Of a DNA stretch of 64,000 bases, positions 8,605 through 19,676 are shown piece after piece. Under the pieces are notes generated by a model, which saw only the letters and a list, made by a program, of their open reading frames with translations, ran no database searches and had not been told where the DNA came from. A program made the translations under genes and the position numbers. This DNA is from Komagataeibacter xylinus (lineage in GTDB: Bacteria; Pseudomonadota; Alphaproteobacteria; Acetobacterales; Acetobacteraceae). Position 1 is the stretch's first letter, and every line of letters starts with the position of its first letter. The DNA is taken from assembly GCF_009834365.1 (NCBI RefSeq), contig NZ_CP041348.1:2145001-2209000 (forward strand), given 5' to 3'.

Positions 8605-10157
8605 GATGGCGTGGGCCCATCCAGCAGTGAGTGCCCGGTCATGGCGGCGGGCTGGGGCAGGTGCATGAGCTGCAGCAGCGTGGGGGCCAGATCGGCCAGG
8701 CGGCCATCATGCAGCCCGATGCCCTGCGGCCCACCCGCGAGCACCACGGGCACCACATTGAGCGTGTGCGCGGTGTGGGGGCCGTTGGTTTCGGGGTCGA
8801 ACATGGTTTCCGCATTACCGTGATCGGCGGTGACCAGCAATGCGCCGCCTGCATGTTCGATGGCGTGGGCAATGCGGCCCAGCCCCGTATCCACCGCCTC
8901 GACCGCCTTGATGGCGGCAGAGAGCACGCCGGTATGGCCCACCATGTCGGCATTGGCGAAGTTGAGCACGATCAGGTCGTATTTGCCGCTGCCGATCGCC
9001 TCCACCGCGCGGTCGGTCAGTTCGGGGGCCGACATTTCGGGCTGGAGGTCATAGGTCGCGACCTTGGGGGAGGGCACCATGATCCGGTCCTCGCCCGCAA
9101 GCTGTGCTTCACGCCCGCCATTGAGGAAGTAGGTCACGTGCGGGTATTTTTCCGTCTCGGCCATGCGCAGCTGTTTCAGCCCGGCAGCACTCACCACATC
9201 ACCCAGCAGGTCATGCAGGGACTGCGGCGGGAACAGCACGGTAATCAGCTCGGCCAGCCGGTCGCTGTAGCGGGTCATGCCGGTGACAGCGGCGAAGTTG
9301 ACCAGTTTCGTGCGCGTAAAACCCTCAAAATCCGGCTCGAGCAGCGCATCGAGCAACTGGCGGATGCGGTCGGCGCGGAAGTTGAAGCTCAGCACCCCAT
9401 CGCCATCGCGCATGCCGCCATATTCGCCGATGACGGTGGGGATGACGAACTCATCGGTGGTGCCAGCCTCATAGGCCTTGTCGAGCACATCGAGGGCATC
9501 ACCCGCATGTGGGCCTTCACCGGCTACGATGGCGTTGTAGGTCTTCTCCACCCGGTCCCAGCGGCGGTCGCGGTCCATGGCGTAATAGCGGCCTGACACG
9601 GTGCCGATGCGCACGCCCTCGGGCAGGGCCGAGAGCAGTTTGCACACATAGCCGTGCCCGGATTGCGGGGCGGTGTCGCGGCCATCGGTAAAGATGTGCA
9701 TGGTCACCGGCACGCCGGCTGCGCGCACGATACGGGCAAGCGCCACGGCATGATCCTGATGCGCATGCACGCCACCGGGCGAGACAAGGCCCATGAGGTG
9801 GCAGGTACCGCCGGTTTTTTTCAGCGCGGCAATGAAATCGCGCATCACGGCGCTGTCTGCCACCGTGCCATCGGCCAGGCCCGTGCTGATGCGCGGCAGT
9901 TCCTGCATGACCACGCGGCCCGCGCCGATATTGAGGTGGCCGACCTCGGAATTGCCCATCTGCCCACCCGGCAGGCCCACGTCCTCGCCACACGTTTTCA
10001 GGAAGGCGCGGGGGCCGGTCGCCCATAATTTATCAAAAGCGGGGGTACGGGCGGCCCTGACCGCGTTATTGGCTTCATCCTCGCGCCAGCCGAATCCATC
10101 CAGCACCACCAGCATGACGGGGCGGGGCGGGGTGTTCACCGTTTCATGGTCGTTCAT
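8601..10157 (-). CDS. gpmI: 2,3-bisphosphoglycerate-independent phosphoglycerate mutase
   Basis: A 518-residue cytoplasmic enzyme that interconverts 3- and 2-phosphoglycerate. The alkaline-phosphatase-fold motifs are intact: D20 in VVLDGFG, the phosphorylated serine S70 in QMGNSEVGH, and the metal-binding TADHGNAE near the C-terminus. GGGAGA about ten bases upstream supports the start at 10157; an in-frame ATG 36 bases earlier lacks a ribosome site. It heads the block gpmI-envC-ctpA-rppH, an order also seen in part in enterobacteria. Confidence 0.95.
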   Translation of the reverse strand: MNDHETVNTPPRPVMLVVLDGFGWREDEANNAVRAARTPAFDKLWATGPRAFLKTCGEDVGLPGGQMGNSEVGHLNIGAGRVVMQELPRISTGLADGTVADSAVMRDFIAALKKTGGTCHLMGLVSPGGVHAHQDHAVALARIVRAAGVPVTMHIFTDGRDTAPQSGHGYVCKLLSALPEGVRIGTVSGRYYAMDRDRRWDRVEKTYNAIVAGEGPHAGDALDVLDKAYEAGTTDEFVIPTVIGEYGGMRDGDGVLSFNFRADRIRQLLDALLEPDFEGFTRTKLVNFAAVTGMTRYSDRLAELITVLFPPQSLHDLLGDVVSAAGLKQLRMAETEKYPHVTYFLNGGREAQLAGEDRIMVPSPKVATYDLQPEMSAPELTDRAVEAIGSGKYDLIVLNFANADMVGHTGVLSAAIKAVEAVDTGLGRIAHAIEHAGGALLVTADHGNAETMFDPETNGPHTAHTLNVVPVVLAGGPQGIGLHDGRLADLAPTLLQLMHLPQPAAMTGHSLLDGPTPS

Positions 10158-10249
10158 GGGGTTATTTTCTCCCTGTTTTATTTTGTGTGGCATGATGCCC
10201 TAAAAGCGTTCAGCGTCAAATGCCTCTGTAGCCAAGGAAGGAAGCAGCC

Positions 10250-10651
10250 ATGTCTGATCCCGCAAGCAGGGGAGGTGCCGCATGCGGCTGCCTGAGCCCC
10301 GAGCAGTTGCGCATATTGCGCGAACACGGCACCGAGCGCCCCGGCTCCAGCCCGCTGAATAACGAAAAGCGTGCTGGGGAATATCGTTGCGCGGGCTGTG
10401 GCACGCCGCTGTTTTATTCTGGCACGAAATATGAAAGTGGCAGCGGCTGGCCTTCGTTTTTCGAGGCCATTCCCGGCGCGGTCGGCACCACCACCGATAC
10501 CACCCACGGCATGACCCGCACGGAGGTGCACTGCGCGCAGTGCCACGGGCATCTGGGCCATGTGTTTCCCGATGGGCCGCCGCCTACCGGCCTGCGCTAT
10601 TGCATGAACGGGCTGGCCCTGACATTCGTGCCGCGTGACGGTGCTGGCTGA
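10250..10651 (+). CDS. msrB: Peptide-methionine (R)-S-oxide reductase
   Basis: A 133-residue repair enzyme that reduces methionine-R-sulfoxide in proteins. Structural zinc ligands are C47/C50 (CAGC) and C95/C98 (CAQC). The catalytic cysteine is C118 in RYCMNGLAL. The motifs SGSGWPSF and GHLGHVFPDGP are complete. Extra cysteines at 12 and 14 near the N-terminus may serve as resolving residues. A GGAAGGAAG ribosome site is present upstream. Divergent from gpmI and followed by a repeat element. Confidence 0.94.
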   Translation: MSDPASRGGAACGCLSPEQLRILREHGTERPGSSPLNNEKRAGEYRCAGCGTPLFYSGTKYESGSGWPSFFEAIPGAVGTTTDTTHGMTRTEVHCAQCHGHLGHVFPDGPPPTGLRYCMNGLALTFVPRDGAG

Positions 10652-10666
10652 AACACGCACCGGAAG

Positions 10667-10725
10667 AAAGTTTTTGGTGAAGCTTTTTTCAGGATGCTTT
10701 GAAAAACGCGGCATCCGAAAACTTT
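10667..10725 (+). repeat. Intergenic repeat element, copy B (short form)
   Basis: Starts AAAGTTTTTGGTGAAGC and ends CCGAAAACTTT, so the pairing outer arms are kept. The second inner hairpin is reduced to GCGGC, giving 59 bases. It lies between the msrB stop and the upp ribosome site. Confidence 0.75.
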
Positions 10726-10749
10726 CATGACCTTTTAGAAGGAATAAAG

Positions 10750-11403
10750 ATGACCGAGCCTGCCACCCCGCATGATGCGGGTGTTGTTGTTGTCGATCAC
10801 CCGCTGGTGCAGCACAAGCTGACGCTGATGCGCGAACGCCAGACCTCGACCGGGGAATTCCGCAGGCTTGCGCGTGAACTCAGCCTGCTGCTGGGCTATG
10901 AGGCAATGCGTGACCTGCCGCTCGAGCCGGTGGAAATCAACACCCCCATGGAGCGCATGGAGGCCCGGCGGCTGGCGGGCAAGAAGCTGTGCCTTGTTTC
11001 GATCCTGCGCGCTGGCAATGGCATTCTTGACGGGCTGCTCGACCTTGTGCCCTCGGCGCGTATTGGTCATGTCGGGCTGTACCGCGACCCTGAAACGCTG
11101 GAGCCGGTCGAATATTACCTCAAACTGCCCGATGATGTCGGCAACCGGATCTGCCTTGTGGTTGACCCCATGCTGGCCACAGGCCACAGCGCCGTGGCCG
11201 CCATTGACCGGCTGAAGCAGGCTGGCTGCAACAGGATGGTGTTCGTATGCCTGCTCGCCTCGCCCGAAGGGGTGGCCTGCCTGCGCAGGGCGCACCCCGA
11301 TGTGCGGATCGTGACCTGCGCGATTGATCGCGGGCTGGATGAGCACGGCTATATCCGCCCCGGTCTGGGCGATGCGGGAGACCGGCTGTTCGGTACGAAA
11401 TAA
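10750..11403 (+). CDS. upp: Uracil phosphoribosyltransferase
   Basis: A 217-residue pyrimidine-salvage enzyme that makes UMP from uracil and PRPP. The N-terminal [14 protein letters not shown] and the PRPP-binding loop [12 protein letters not shown] (138-148) identify it; the loop has H where many homologues have G. The C-terminal uracil-binding part ends [14 protein letters not shown], typical of Upp. The start is set by AGAAGGAA just upstream. Repeat elements flank the gene on both sides. Confidence 0.95.
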   Translation: MTEPATPHDAGVVVVDHPLVQHKLTLMRERQTSTGEFRRLARELSLLLGYEAMRDLPLEPVEINTPMERMEARRLAGKKLCLVSILRAGNGILDGLLDLVPSARIGHVGLYRDPETLEPVEYYLKLPDDVGNRICLVVDPMLATGHSAVAAIDRLKQAGCNRMVFVCLLASPEGVACLRRAHPDVRIVTCAIDRGLDEHGYIRPGLGDAGDRLFGTK

Positions 11404-11460
11404 GCAGAAGTTTTTGGTGAAGCTTTTTTCAAAAAGCTTCGAAAAATGCCGTTTTTCTTA

Positions 11461-12511
11461 GAGCACGCTGCGAATAGATTGAATCATAGGATTCCAAAAG
11501 GGCGTCTGATGTGATTCAAGATGAAGACTGGTGAAGGAGGCCAGCCTTCATGCCAAAAGCTTACTCGCAGGATTTACGAGACCGCGTGATTGATGCGGTG
11601 GAGAAAGACGGCATGAGTTGCCGGGCAGCGGCGCGGCGTTTCGGCGTGAGTGATTCTTCAGCGATCAAATGGGTGCAGCGCGCAAGACGCATCGGAGATC
11701 GGTGCTGCGCCGGCACGGGCGGGCATCGTCCCTCGAAAACCAGACCTGAACGGGCCTGGCTGCTGGCCATCATTGATGCCGAACCTGATATCACCCTTGC
11801 GGCGCTGTCGATCCGACTGCGCGAGGAGCGTGGCGTTCAGGCCGACACAGGCATGCTCTCGCGCTTTTTCCAATCCGAAGGGATCAGCTTCAAAAAAAAG
11901 CGTGCTGCCCTGCGAGCAGGATCGGCCTGACGTCGCGCGCAAGCGTAAATTCTGGAAGCGCTATCAGGCCGATATAGATCCCACGCATCTGGTCTTTATC
12001 GACGAAACCTGGGCCAAGACCAACATGACGCGCACGCACGGCCGTTGCCGCAAAGGTGAGAGACTGAGAGCCAGAGTCCCTCATGGCCACTGGAAGACAC
12101 TGACCTTTCTGGCTGCCTTGCGTCATGACCGGATCACCGCACCCTGCGTTCTCGACGGACCGATCAACGGGCGCAGTTTTTTGGCCTATGTCGAGCAGTT
12201 TCTGGTTCCAACACTCAAGCCGGGCGATATCGTCGTGCTCGACAATCTCGGCAGTCACAAGGGCGATGCGGTTCGCAAGGCCATTCGGGCTGTCGGGGCG
12301 AGGATGATCTTCCTGCCGCCCTACAGTCCCGATCTCAATCCGATCGAACAGGCCTTCGCCAAACTCAAGACTTTGCTGCGAAAAGCCGCAGAGAGATCCG
12401 TTGAGACAACATGGAAACGCATCGGCGAACTCATCAAATGCTTCTCTCCACGGGAATGCGCCAATTATCTCAAGAACTCAGGATACGCATCAATCTAATC
12501 ACAGAATGCTC
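11461..12511 (+). mobile_element. IS630-family insertion sequence, complete
   Basis: A 1051-base element bounded by TA on both sides (11459-11460 and 12512-12513), the target duplication of the IS630/Tc1 group. The ends are inverted repeats: left GAGCACGCTGCGAATAGATTGA, right (complement) GAGCATTCTGTGATTAGATTGA, 17 of 22 identical. It carries one transposase in two overlapping frames on the plus strand. It sits between upp and the minus-strand ilvA and interrupts no protein gene. Confidence 0.9.
11550..12498 (+). CDS. IS630-family transposase, two frames (orfA/orfB)
   Basis: The first frame (11550-11930, 126 residues) gives the helix-turn-helix DNA-binding part starting [20 protein letters not shown]. 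The second frame, entered at about 11892 and ending at 12498, gives the catalytic part with DDE residues in [19 protein letters not shown] and [11 protein letters not shown]. The frames meet at eight A's (11892-11899). Reading AAA AAA AGC rather than AAA AAA AAG, a +1 shift, restores the family sequence. This may be programmed slippage on the A-run, common in the family, or a one-base expansion that killed this copy. The ribosome site GAAGGAGG lies before the first ATG. Confidence 0.88.
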
Positions 12512-12560
12512 TAAAAGACGGCACCCGGAAACGTTTATGTTCTGTTTCTGGGTGCCAGCG

Positions 12561-13757
12561 TCAGGCCCGGCGAACGATATAGGTCTTGGCCAGTTCGGCT
12601 TCGAGTGCCCGGGCATGTTCGGGGTCACGCGCCTCGATCATCACTTCAAGCTCGGCGGCCTGCACGCTTGGCGTGGTGAACAGGCGCTGGTGCGAGACCT
12701 CGATGATGTTGCCGCCCTCATCGCCAATCTTGCGCGAGATGTCGGCCAGCACGCCGGGGCGGTCGGGTATTTCCATTTTCAGGCACAACAGCCGCCCGTC
12801 GCGCAGCAGCGAGCGCAGCAGGGTGTTGGCCAGGATGCGGCTGTCGATATTGCCACCCGTAATGGGCAGCGCCACGCGCTTGCCCCGGAACAGTTCGGGG
12901 TAGGTCAGCACGGCGGCAAGGGCCGTGGCCCCCGCGCCCTCGCTCACCTGCTTGGCGCCTTCGGCCAGCATGGTAATTGCGGTCTCGATCGCGCTTTCCG
13001 GCACGACCAGTACGCTGGAGACGAGTTCGCGAATGACCTCGAGCGGCTGGCGGCCGATCTGCAGCACCGCGATGCCCTCGGCAATGGTGGCCCCGCCCGG
13101 TGGCATGACCTCATCACCGGGGAAACCCGCGAGCGAGGAAAAGTTTTCCACCTGCACGCCAATAATGTCCATGCCCGGCTGGAGCGCCCGCCCGGCCACG
13201 GCGCAGCCCGAGAGCAGGCCACCACCGCCAATGGGGCAGACGAAGGTGTCAAGCGGGCCAGCATCCTCGAACAGTTCGAGCGCGAACGTGCCCTGTCCGG
13301 CCATGACCTCGGGGTCATCATAGGGGTGCACGAACACGCGCCCCTCGCGCTGGCACAGCATGTTGGCATGTGCCGTGGCCTCGGCGAAGTTGTTGCCTTC
13401 AAGCACCACGGTGGCCCCCCACGCAGCAGTGCGCGTGACCTTGGCGGCAGGGGTAAAGCGCGGCATGACAATCACCGCGTCAATACCAAGCAGTGAGGCA
13501 TGGCGGGCCACACCCTGCGCATGGTTGCCCGCTGATACGGTAATCACGCCGCGCTCGCGCTCGCGCGGGGTGAGCAGGGCGAGCTTGTTGGCTGCCCCGC
13601 GCTCCTTGAACGAGCCCACCGCCTGCAGGTTATCGAGCTTGAGCACGATATCCGCGCCGGTCGCGCGTGAGAGGGTCTGGCACGGGATGGTGGGCGTGTG
13701 CAGCACGCGCCCCTTTATCCGCTTTGCGGCTGCGGTGATATCTTCAAGCGTGATCAC
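12561..13757 (-). CDS. ilvA: Threonine dehydratase (threonine ammonia-lyase) with ACT domain
   Basis: A 398-residue PLP enzyme converting threonine to 2-oxobutanoate, the first step to isoleucine. The PLP lysine is K51 in GSFKERGA, and the phosphate-binding glycine loop is CPIGGGGLLSG. A single C-terminal ACT domain (about 325-398) puts it with the short TdcB/IlvA form rather than the two-ACT E. coli IlvA, so feedback control is likely to differ. It lies 11 bases behind greA on the same strand and appears to be in the same transcript. Confidence 0.9.
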   Translation of the reverse strand: MITLEDITAAAKRIKGRVLHTPTIPCQTLSRATGADIVLKLDNLQAVGSFKERGAANKLALLTPRERERGVITVSAGNHAQGVARHASLLGIDAVIVMPRFTPAAKVTRTAAWGATVVLEGNNFAEATAHANMLCQREGRVFVHPYDDPEVMAGQGTFALELFEDAGPLDTFVCPIGGGGLLSGCAVAGRALQPGMDIIGVQVENFSSLAGFPGDEVMPPGGATIAEGIAVLQIGRQPLEVIRELVSSVLVVPESAIETAITMLAEGAKQVSEGAGATALAAVLTYPELFRGKRVALPITGGNIDSRILANTLLRSLLRDGRLLCLKMEIPDRPGVLADISRKIGDEGGNIIEVSHQRLFTTPSVQAAELEVMIEARDPEHARALEAELAKTYIVRRA

Positions 13758-13768
13758 GGGTTTATGGC

Positions 13769-14242
13769 CTAGCCGTAGGTAACTTCCAGGATTTCGTAGG
13801 TCCGGTCGCCGCCGGGGGCGGGCACGGACACGCTGTCGCCCACGCTCTTGCCAATCAGCGACTTGGCCAGCGGCGAGGAAATGGACAGAAGCCCCTGCTT
13901 GATGTCGGCCTCGTACACGCCCACGATCTGGTAGGTGGCTTCCCTGTCGGTTTCCTCATCGACGAGCTTGACGCGCGCGCCAAACTTGACCTGATCGCCC
14001 GAGAGCGAGGCGGGATCGATCACCTCCACGGAGGAGACGATTTCCTCAAGTTCCTGAATGCGGCCTTCGGTAAAGGACTGGCGCTCACGCGCGGCATGGT
14101 ATTCTGCGTTTTCCGAAAGGTCGCCATGGCTCCGCGCTTCGGCAATGGCGCGTATGATCGCGGGGCGTTCTTCACTCTTGAGCTTGCGCAGTTCGTCTTC
14201 AAGCCGTTCGAGCCCGGGGGCTGTCATCGGAAATTTCTGCAA
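13769..14242 (-). CDS. greA: Transcription elongation factor GreA
   Basis: A 157-residue factor that rescues backtracked RNA polymerase by stimulating transcript cleavage. The N-terminal coiled coil contains HGDLSENAEYHAARE, the family signature with the acidic tip residues D and E. The C-terminal FKBP-like domain ends TYEILEVTYG. The start MQKFPMTAPG matches the usual alphaproteobacterial N-terminus. Downstream of carB with a 135-base gap and followed at once by ilvA. Confidence 0.96.
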   Translation of the reverse strand: MQKFPMTAPGLERLEDELRKLKSEERPAIIRAIAEARSHGDLSENAEYHAARERQSFTEGRIQELEEIVSSVEVIDPASLSGDQVKFGARVKLVDEETDREATYQIVGVYEADIKQGLLSISSPLAKSLIGKSVGDSVSVPAPGGDRTYEILEVTYG

Positions 14243-14377
14243 GGTTTGTCCCCGAGGTGAAGGTCAGTTTCCGCAACTGACGGTTGGTTGCTGTGTCCGG
14301 GCGTATTGCCTGTAATACGACACGGGCAGCCTGCCAGCCCAAGGAGCCAGCAGACCGCCCGCGTCGTGGCGATGCGC

Positions 14378-17632
<3,255 letters not shown>

Positions 17633-17645
17633 GTCGGGTCGGCTT

Positions 17646-19043
17646 TCACGCGGTCTTGGTTGTGGTGTCGATCAGGTCGACAAAACGGCGGAACAGGTAG
17701 TGGCTGTCTGACGGGCCGGGGCTGGCCTCGGGGTGGTACTGCACCGAAAACGCCGGGTAGCGGCTGGTGGCGATCCCCTCGTTCGAGCCGTCAAACAGGC
17801 TGGTATGGGTGGTGCGCACATCGGCGGGCAGCGATTTGTCATCCACCGCGAAGCCATGGTTCTGGCTGGTGATCTCCACCTTGCCGGTCTCAAGGTCCTT
17901 GACCGGCTGGTTCGCGCCCCGGTGGCCGCGCGCCAGCTTGTAGGTTTTTGCGCCGAGTGCAAGGGCGAGAAGCTGGTGGCCGAGGCAGATGCCAAAGACC
18001 GGCTTGCCTGCCTCGAGCACGCCCCTGATGGCGGGCACGGCATAGCTGGCGGTTGCCGCCGGGTCGCCCGGCCCGTTGGACAGGAACACGCCCGCGGGGT
18101 CGAGTGCCAGGATTTCCTCCGCCGTGGCGGTGGCGGGCACAACGGTCACGTCACAGCCAGCCGAGGCCAGGCAGCGCAGGATGTTGCGCTTGGCCCCGTA
18201 ATCAACAGCCACCACCTTGCGGCGCTTCTCGGGCAGGGGAACAGTGCCATGCGGCCACTGCCACACGCCTTCGCTCCAGCCGTAAGGCTTGGCACAGGTC
18301 ACTTCACGCGCAAGGTCCATGCCTTCCAGCCCCGGCCAGGCGCGGGCCTGGGCGAGCAGGGCGGGGAGGTCGAATTTGCCATCGGCCGGGTAGGCCACGA
18401 TGGCCGTCTGCGGCCCGCCTTCGCGGATGCGGCTTGTGATGGCGCGGGTGTCGATGCCGCAGATGCCCGGCACGTTCTGCGCCTTGAGCCATGCATCGAG
18501 CGATTCGGTCGCGCGCCAGTTGGCAGGCGCGGTCAGGTCTTCCTTTACCACCAGCGCGCGGGCGTTGATGGCGGTGGCCTCATCATCTTCCGGCGTGGTG
18601 CCGGTATTGCCGATATGGGGGAAAGTGAACGTAATGATCTGCCCTGCGAAGGACGGGTCGGTCAGCGTTTCCTGGTAGCCGGTCATGCCGGTGGAAAAGC
18701 AGATCTCGCCCAGCGCGCGCTCCGTGCTGTACGCGCCGAATCCGCGCCCCCACAGGATGGTGCCATCGGCCAGGATCAGGGCGGCTGTCGCAGCTTTGGG
18801 CCTGTCGGCCGGTGCGATCGGGTTTGACGTGCTCATCGGGGGCTCCGGTCGGTCGGATTCTGTAGCGGGTTGCAGGTCGGACAGTGACAGGCCGGTGGCG
18901 CGCAGCACGGTGGTCCAGTGCTTGGGCGGAATGGCGCGGGCCTGCCGCCATTTGCGAATGGCCTCGGTGCTGACGCCAGCCAGCTTCGCGGCCTGTTCGG
19001 CCCCGCCAAGGCGTTCGATAATACTTTCTATCGTCATCGGCAT
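17646..19043 (-). CDS. carA: Carbamoyl-phosphate synthase small subunit, in frame with an N-terminal HTH-like domain
   Basis: Residues 70-465 are an ordinary CarA (about 396 residues): an N-terminal CPSase domain and a class-I glutamine amidotransferase with nucleophile C353 (GICLGHQ) and H437/E439 (QYHPEA). Ahead of it, in the same frame without a stop, residues 5-58 form a Cro/YdaS-like helix-turn-helix ([17 protein letters not shown], then IPPKHW). I believe similar 'carph-isopro' type domains occur on CarA of related bacteria, but could not check. The ATG at 18836 has its own GGAG six bases upstream, so a short, ordinary CarA could also be made. The long start at 19043 has AAGGGA about 11 bases upstream. 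Confidence 0.93.
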   Translation of the reverse strand: MPMTIESIIERLGGAEQAAKLAGVSTEAIRKWRQARAIPPKHWTTVLRATGLSLSDLQPATESDRPEPPMSTSNPIAPADRPKAATAALILADGTILWGRGFGAYSTERALGEICFSTGMTGYQETLTDPSFAGQIITFTFPHIGNTGTTPEDDEATAINARALVVKEDLTAPANWRATESLDAWLKAQNVPGICGIDTRAITSRIREGGPQTAIVAYPADGKFDLPALLAQARAWPGLEGMDLAREVTCAKPYGWSEGVWQWPHGTVPLPEKRRKVVAVDYGAKRNILRCLASAGCDVTVVPATATAEEILALDPAGVFLSNGPGDPAATASYAVPAIRGVLEAGKPVFGICLGHQLLALALGAKTYKLARGHRGANQPVKDLETGKVEITSQNHGFAVDDKSLPADVRTTHTSLFDGSNEGIATSRYPAFSVQYHPEASPGPSDSHYLFRRFVDLIDTTTKTA

Positions 19044-19090
19044 TGGATGATGTCCCTTCCGGGAGTATTGCCTAACAGCGTCTCTGGTAA

Positions 19091-19145
19091 TTGGGAAGAA
19101 AATTCCTACATACCCTTACATCGAGACATTGGGAAAATTATTCCC
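19091..19145. promoter_or_regulatory. Two matching palindromes in the carA/yqeY divergent region
   Basis: Two 15-base sites share the plan GGGAA-N5-TTCC(C/T): 19093-19107 and 19131-19145. Both are preceded by ATT, so the 8-mer ATTGGGAA is repeated, with centres 38 bases apart. They lie between the divergent carA and yqeY starts, in an AT-rich stretch where promoters are expected. They look like operators for a dimeric regulator; the HTH domain ahead of CarA is one candidate. Confidence 0.5.
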
Positions 19146-19196
19146 GGCATGCAAGGGGGCATCGTGCCCTCCCGCCGGGCAGAGGAGTTGACAGTC

Positions 19197-19655
19197 ATGT
19201 CCCTGCGCGCACGTTTCATGGATGACCTGAAAACCGCCATGAAGGCTGGCCAGAGCGAAAAGGTCGGCACCATCCGCATGATTACGGCAAAGCTGAAGGA
19301 TGTCGATATCGCAGGCCGCGCCAAGGGCGAGGACCAGGTGAGCGATGAGGCGGTGATTTCCATGCTGCGCGGCATGATCAAGTCCCGCACGGAATCGGCG
19401 GCGATGTACATCAAGGGCGGCCGCCCCGAACTGGCGGAGAAGGAAGAGGCCGAGATCGCGATCATCCGCGATTATCTGCCGCCTGATCTGGATGACGCCA
19501 CCATCGAGGCTGCCGTGCGCGAAGCCATCGAGCGCACCGATGCCACCTCCATGAAGGACATGGGCAAGGTCATGGCGGCGCTGAAGGAGCAGTTTGGCGC
19601 AGCCCTGAACCCGGCCAGTGCATCGGCGGTCGTGCGCGCGCGGCTTTCGGCCTGA
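19197..19655 (+). CDS. GatB/YqeY domain protein
   Basis: A 152-residue protein of the YqeY family, related to the tail domain of the GatB/GatE amidotransferase subunits that bind tRNA. It starts MSLRARFMDDLKTAMKAG and ends with the family's NPASASAVVRARL. AGAGGAG precedes the ATG at 19197. It has no catalytic residues of its own. Its place just ahead of dnaG and rpoD is conserved in many bacteria. The exact role is unsettled in the family. Confidence 0.9.
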   Translation: MSLRARFMDDLKTAMKAGQSEKVGTIRMITAKLKDVDIAGRAKGEDQVSDEAVISMLRGMIKSRTESAAMYIKGGRPELAEKEEAEIAIIRDYLPPDLDDATIEAAVREAIERTDATSMKDMGKVMAALKEQFGAALNPASASAVVRARLSA

Positions 19656-19676
19656 TCACGCCGGAGCCCGGTTACG

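Larger units (their letters stand above)
11407..12535 (+). repeat. Intergenic repeat element, copy C, split by an IS630 insertion
   Basis: The left half (11407-11458) begins GAAGTTTTTGGTGAAGC and stops in TGCCGTTTTTCT; the right half (12514-12535) resumes AAAGACGGCACCCGG and ends with the outer arm. Removing the IS and one TA restores a hairpin TGCCGTTTTTC/AAAAGACGGCA, matching the second hairpin of copy A. The insertion point is therefore the hairpin tip. Confidence 0.8.
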
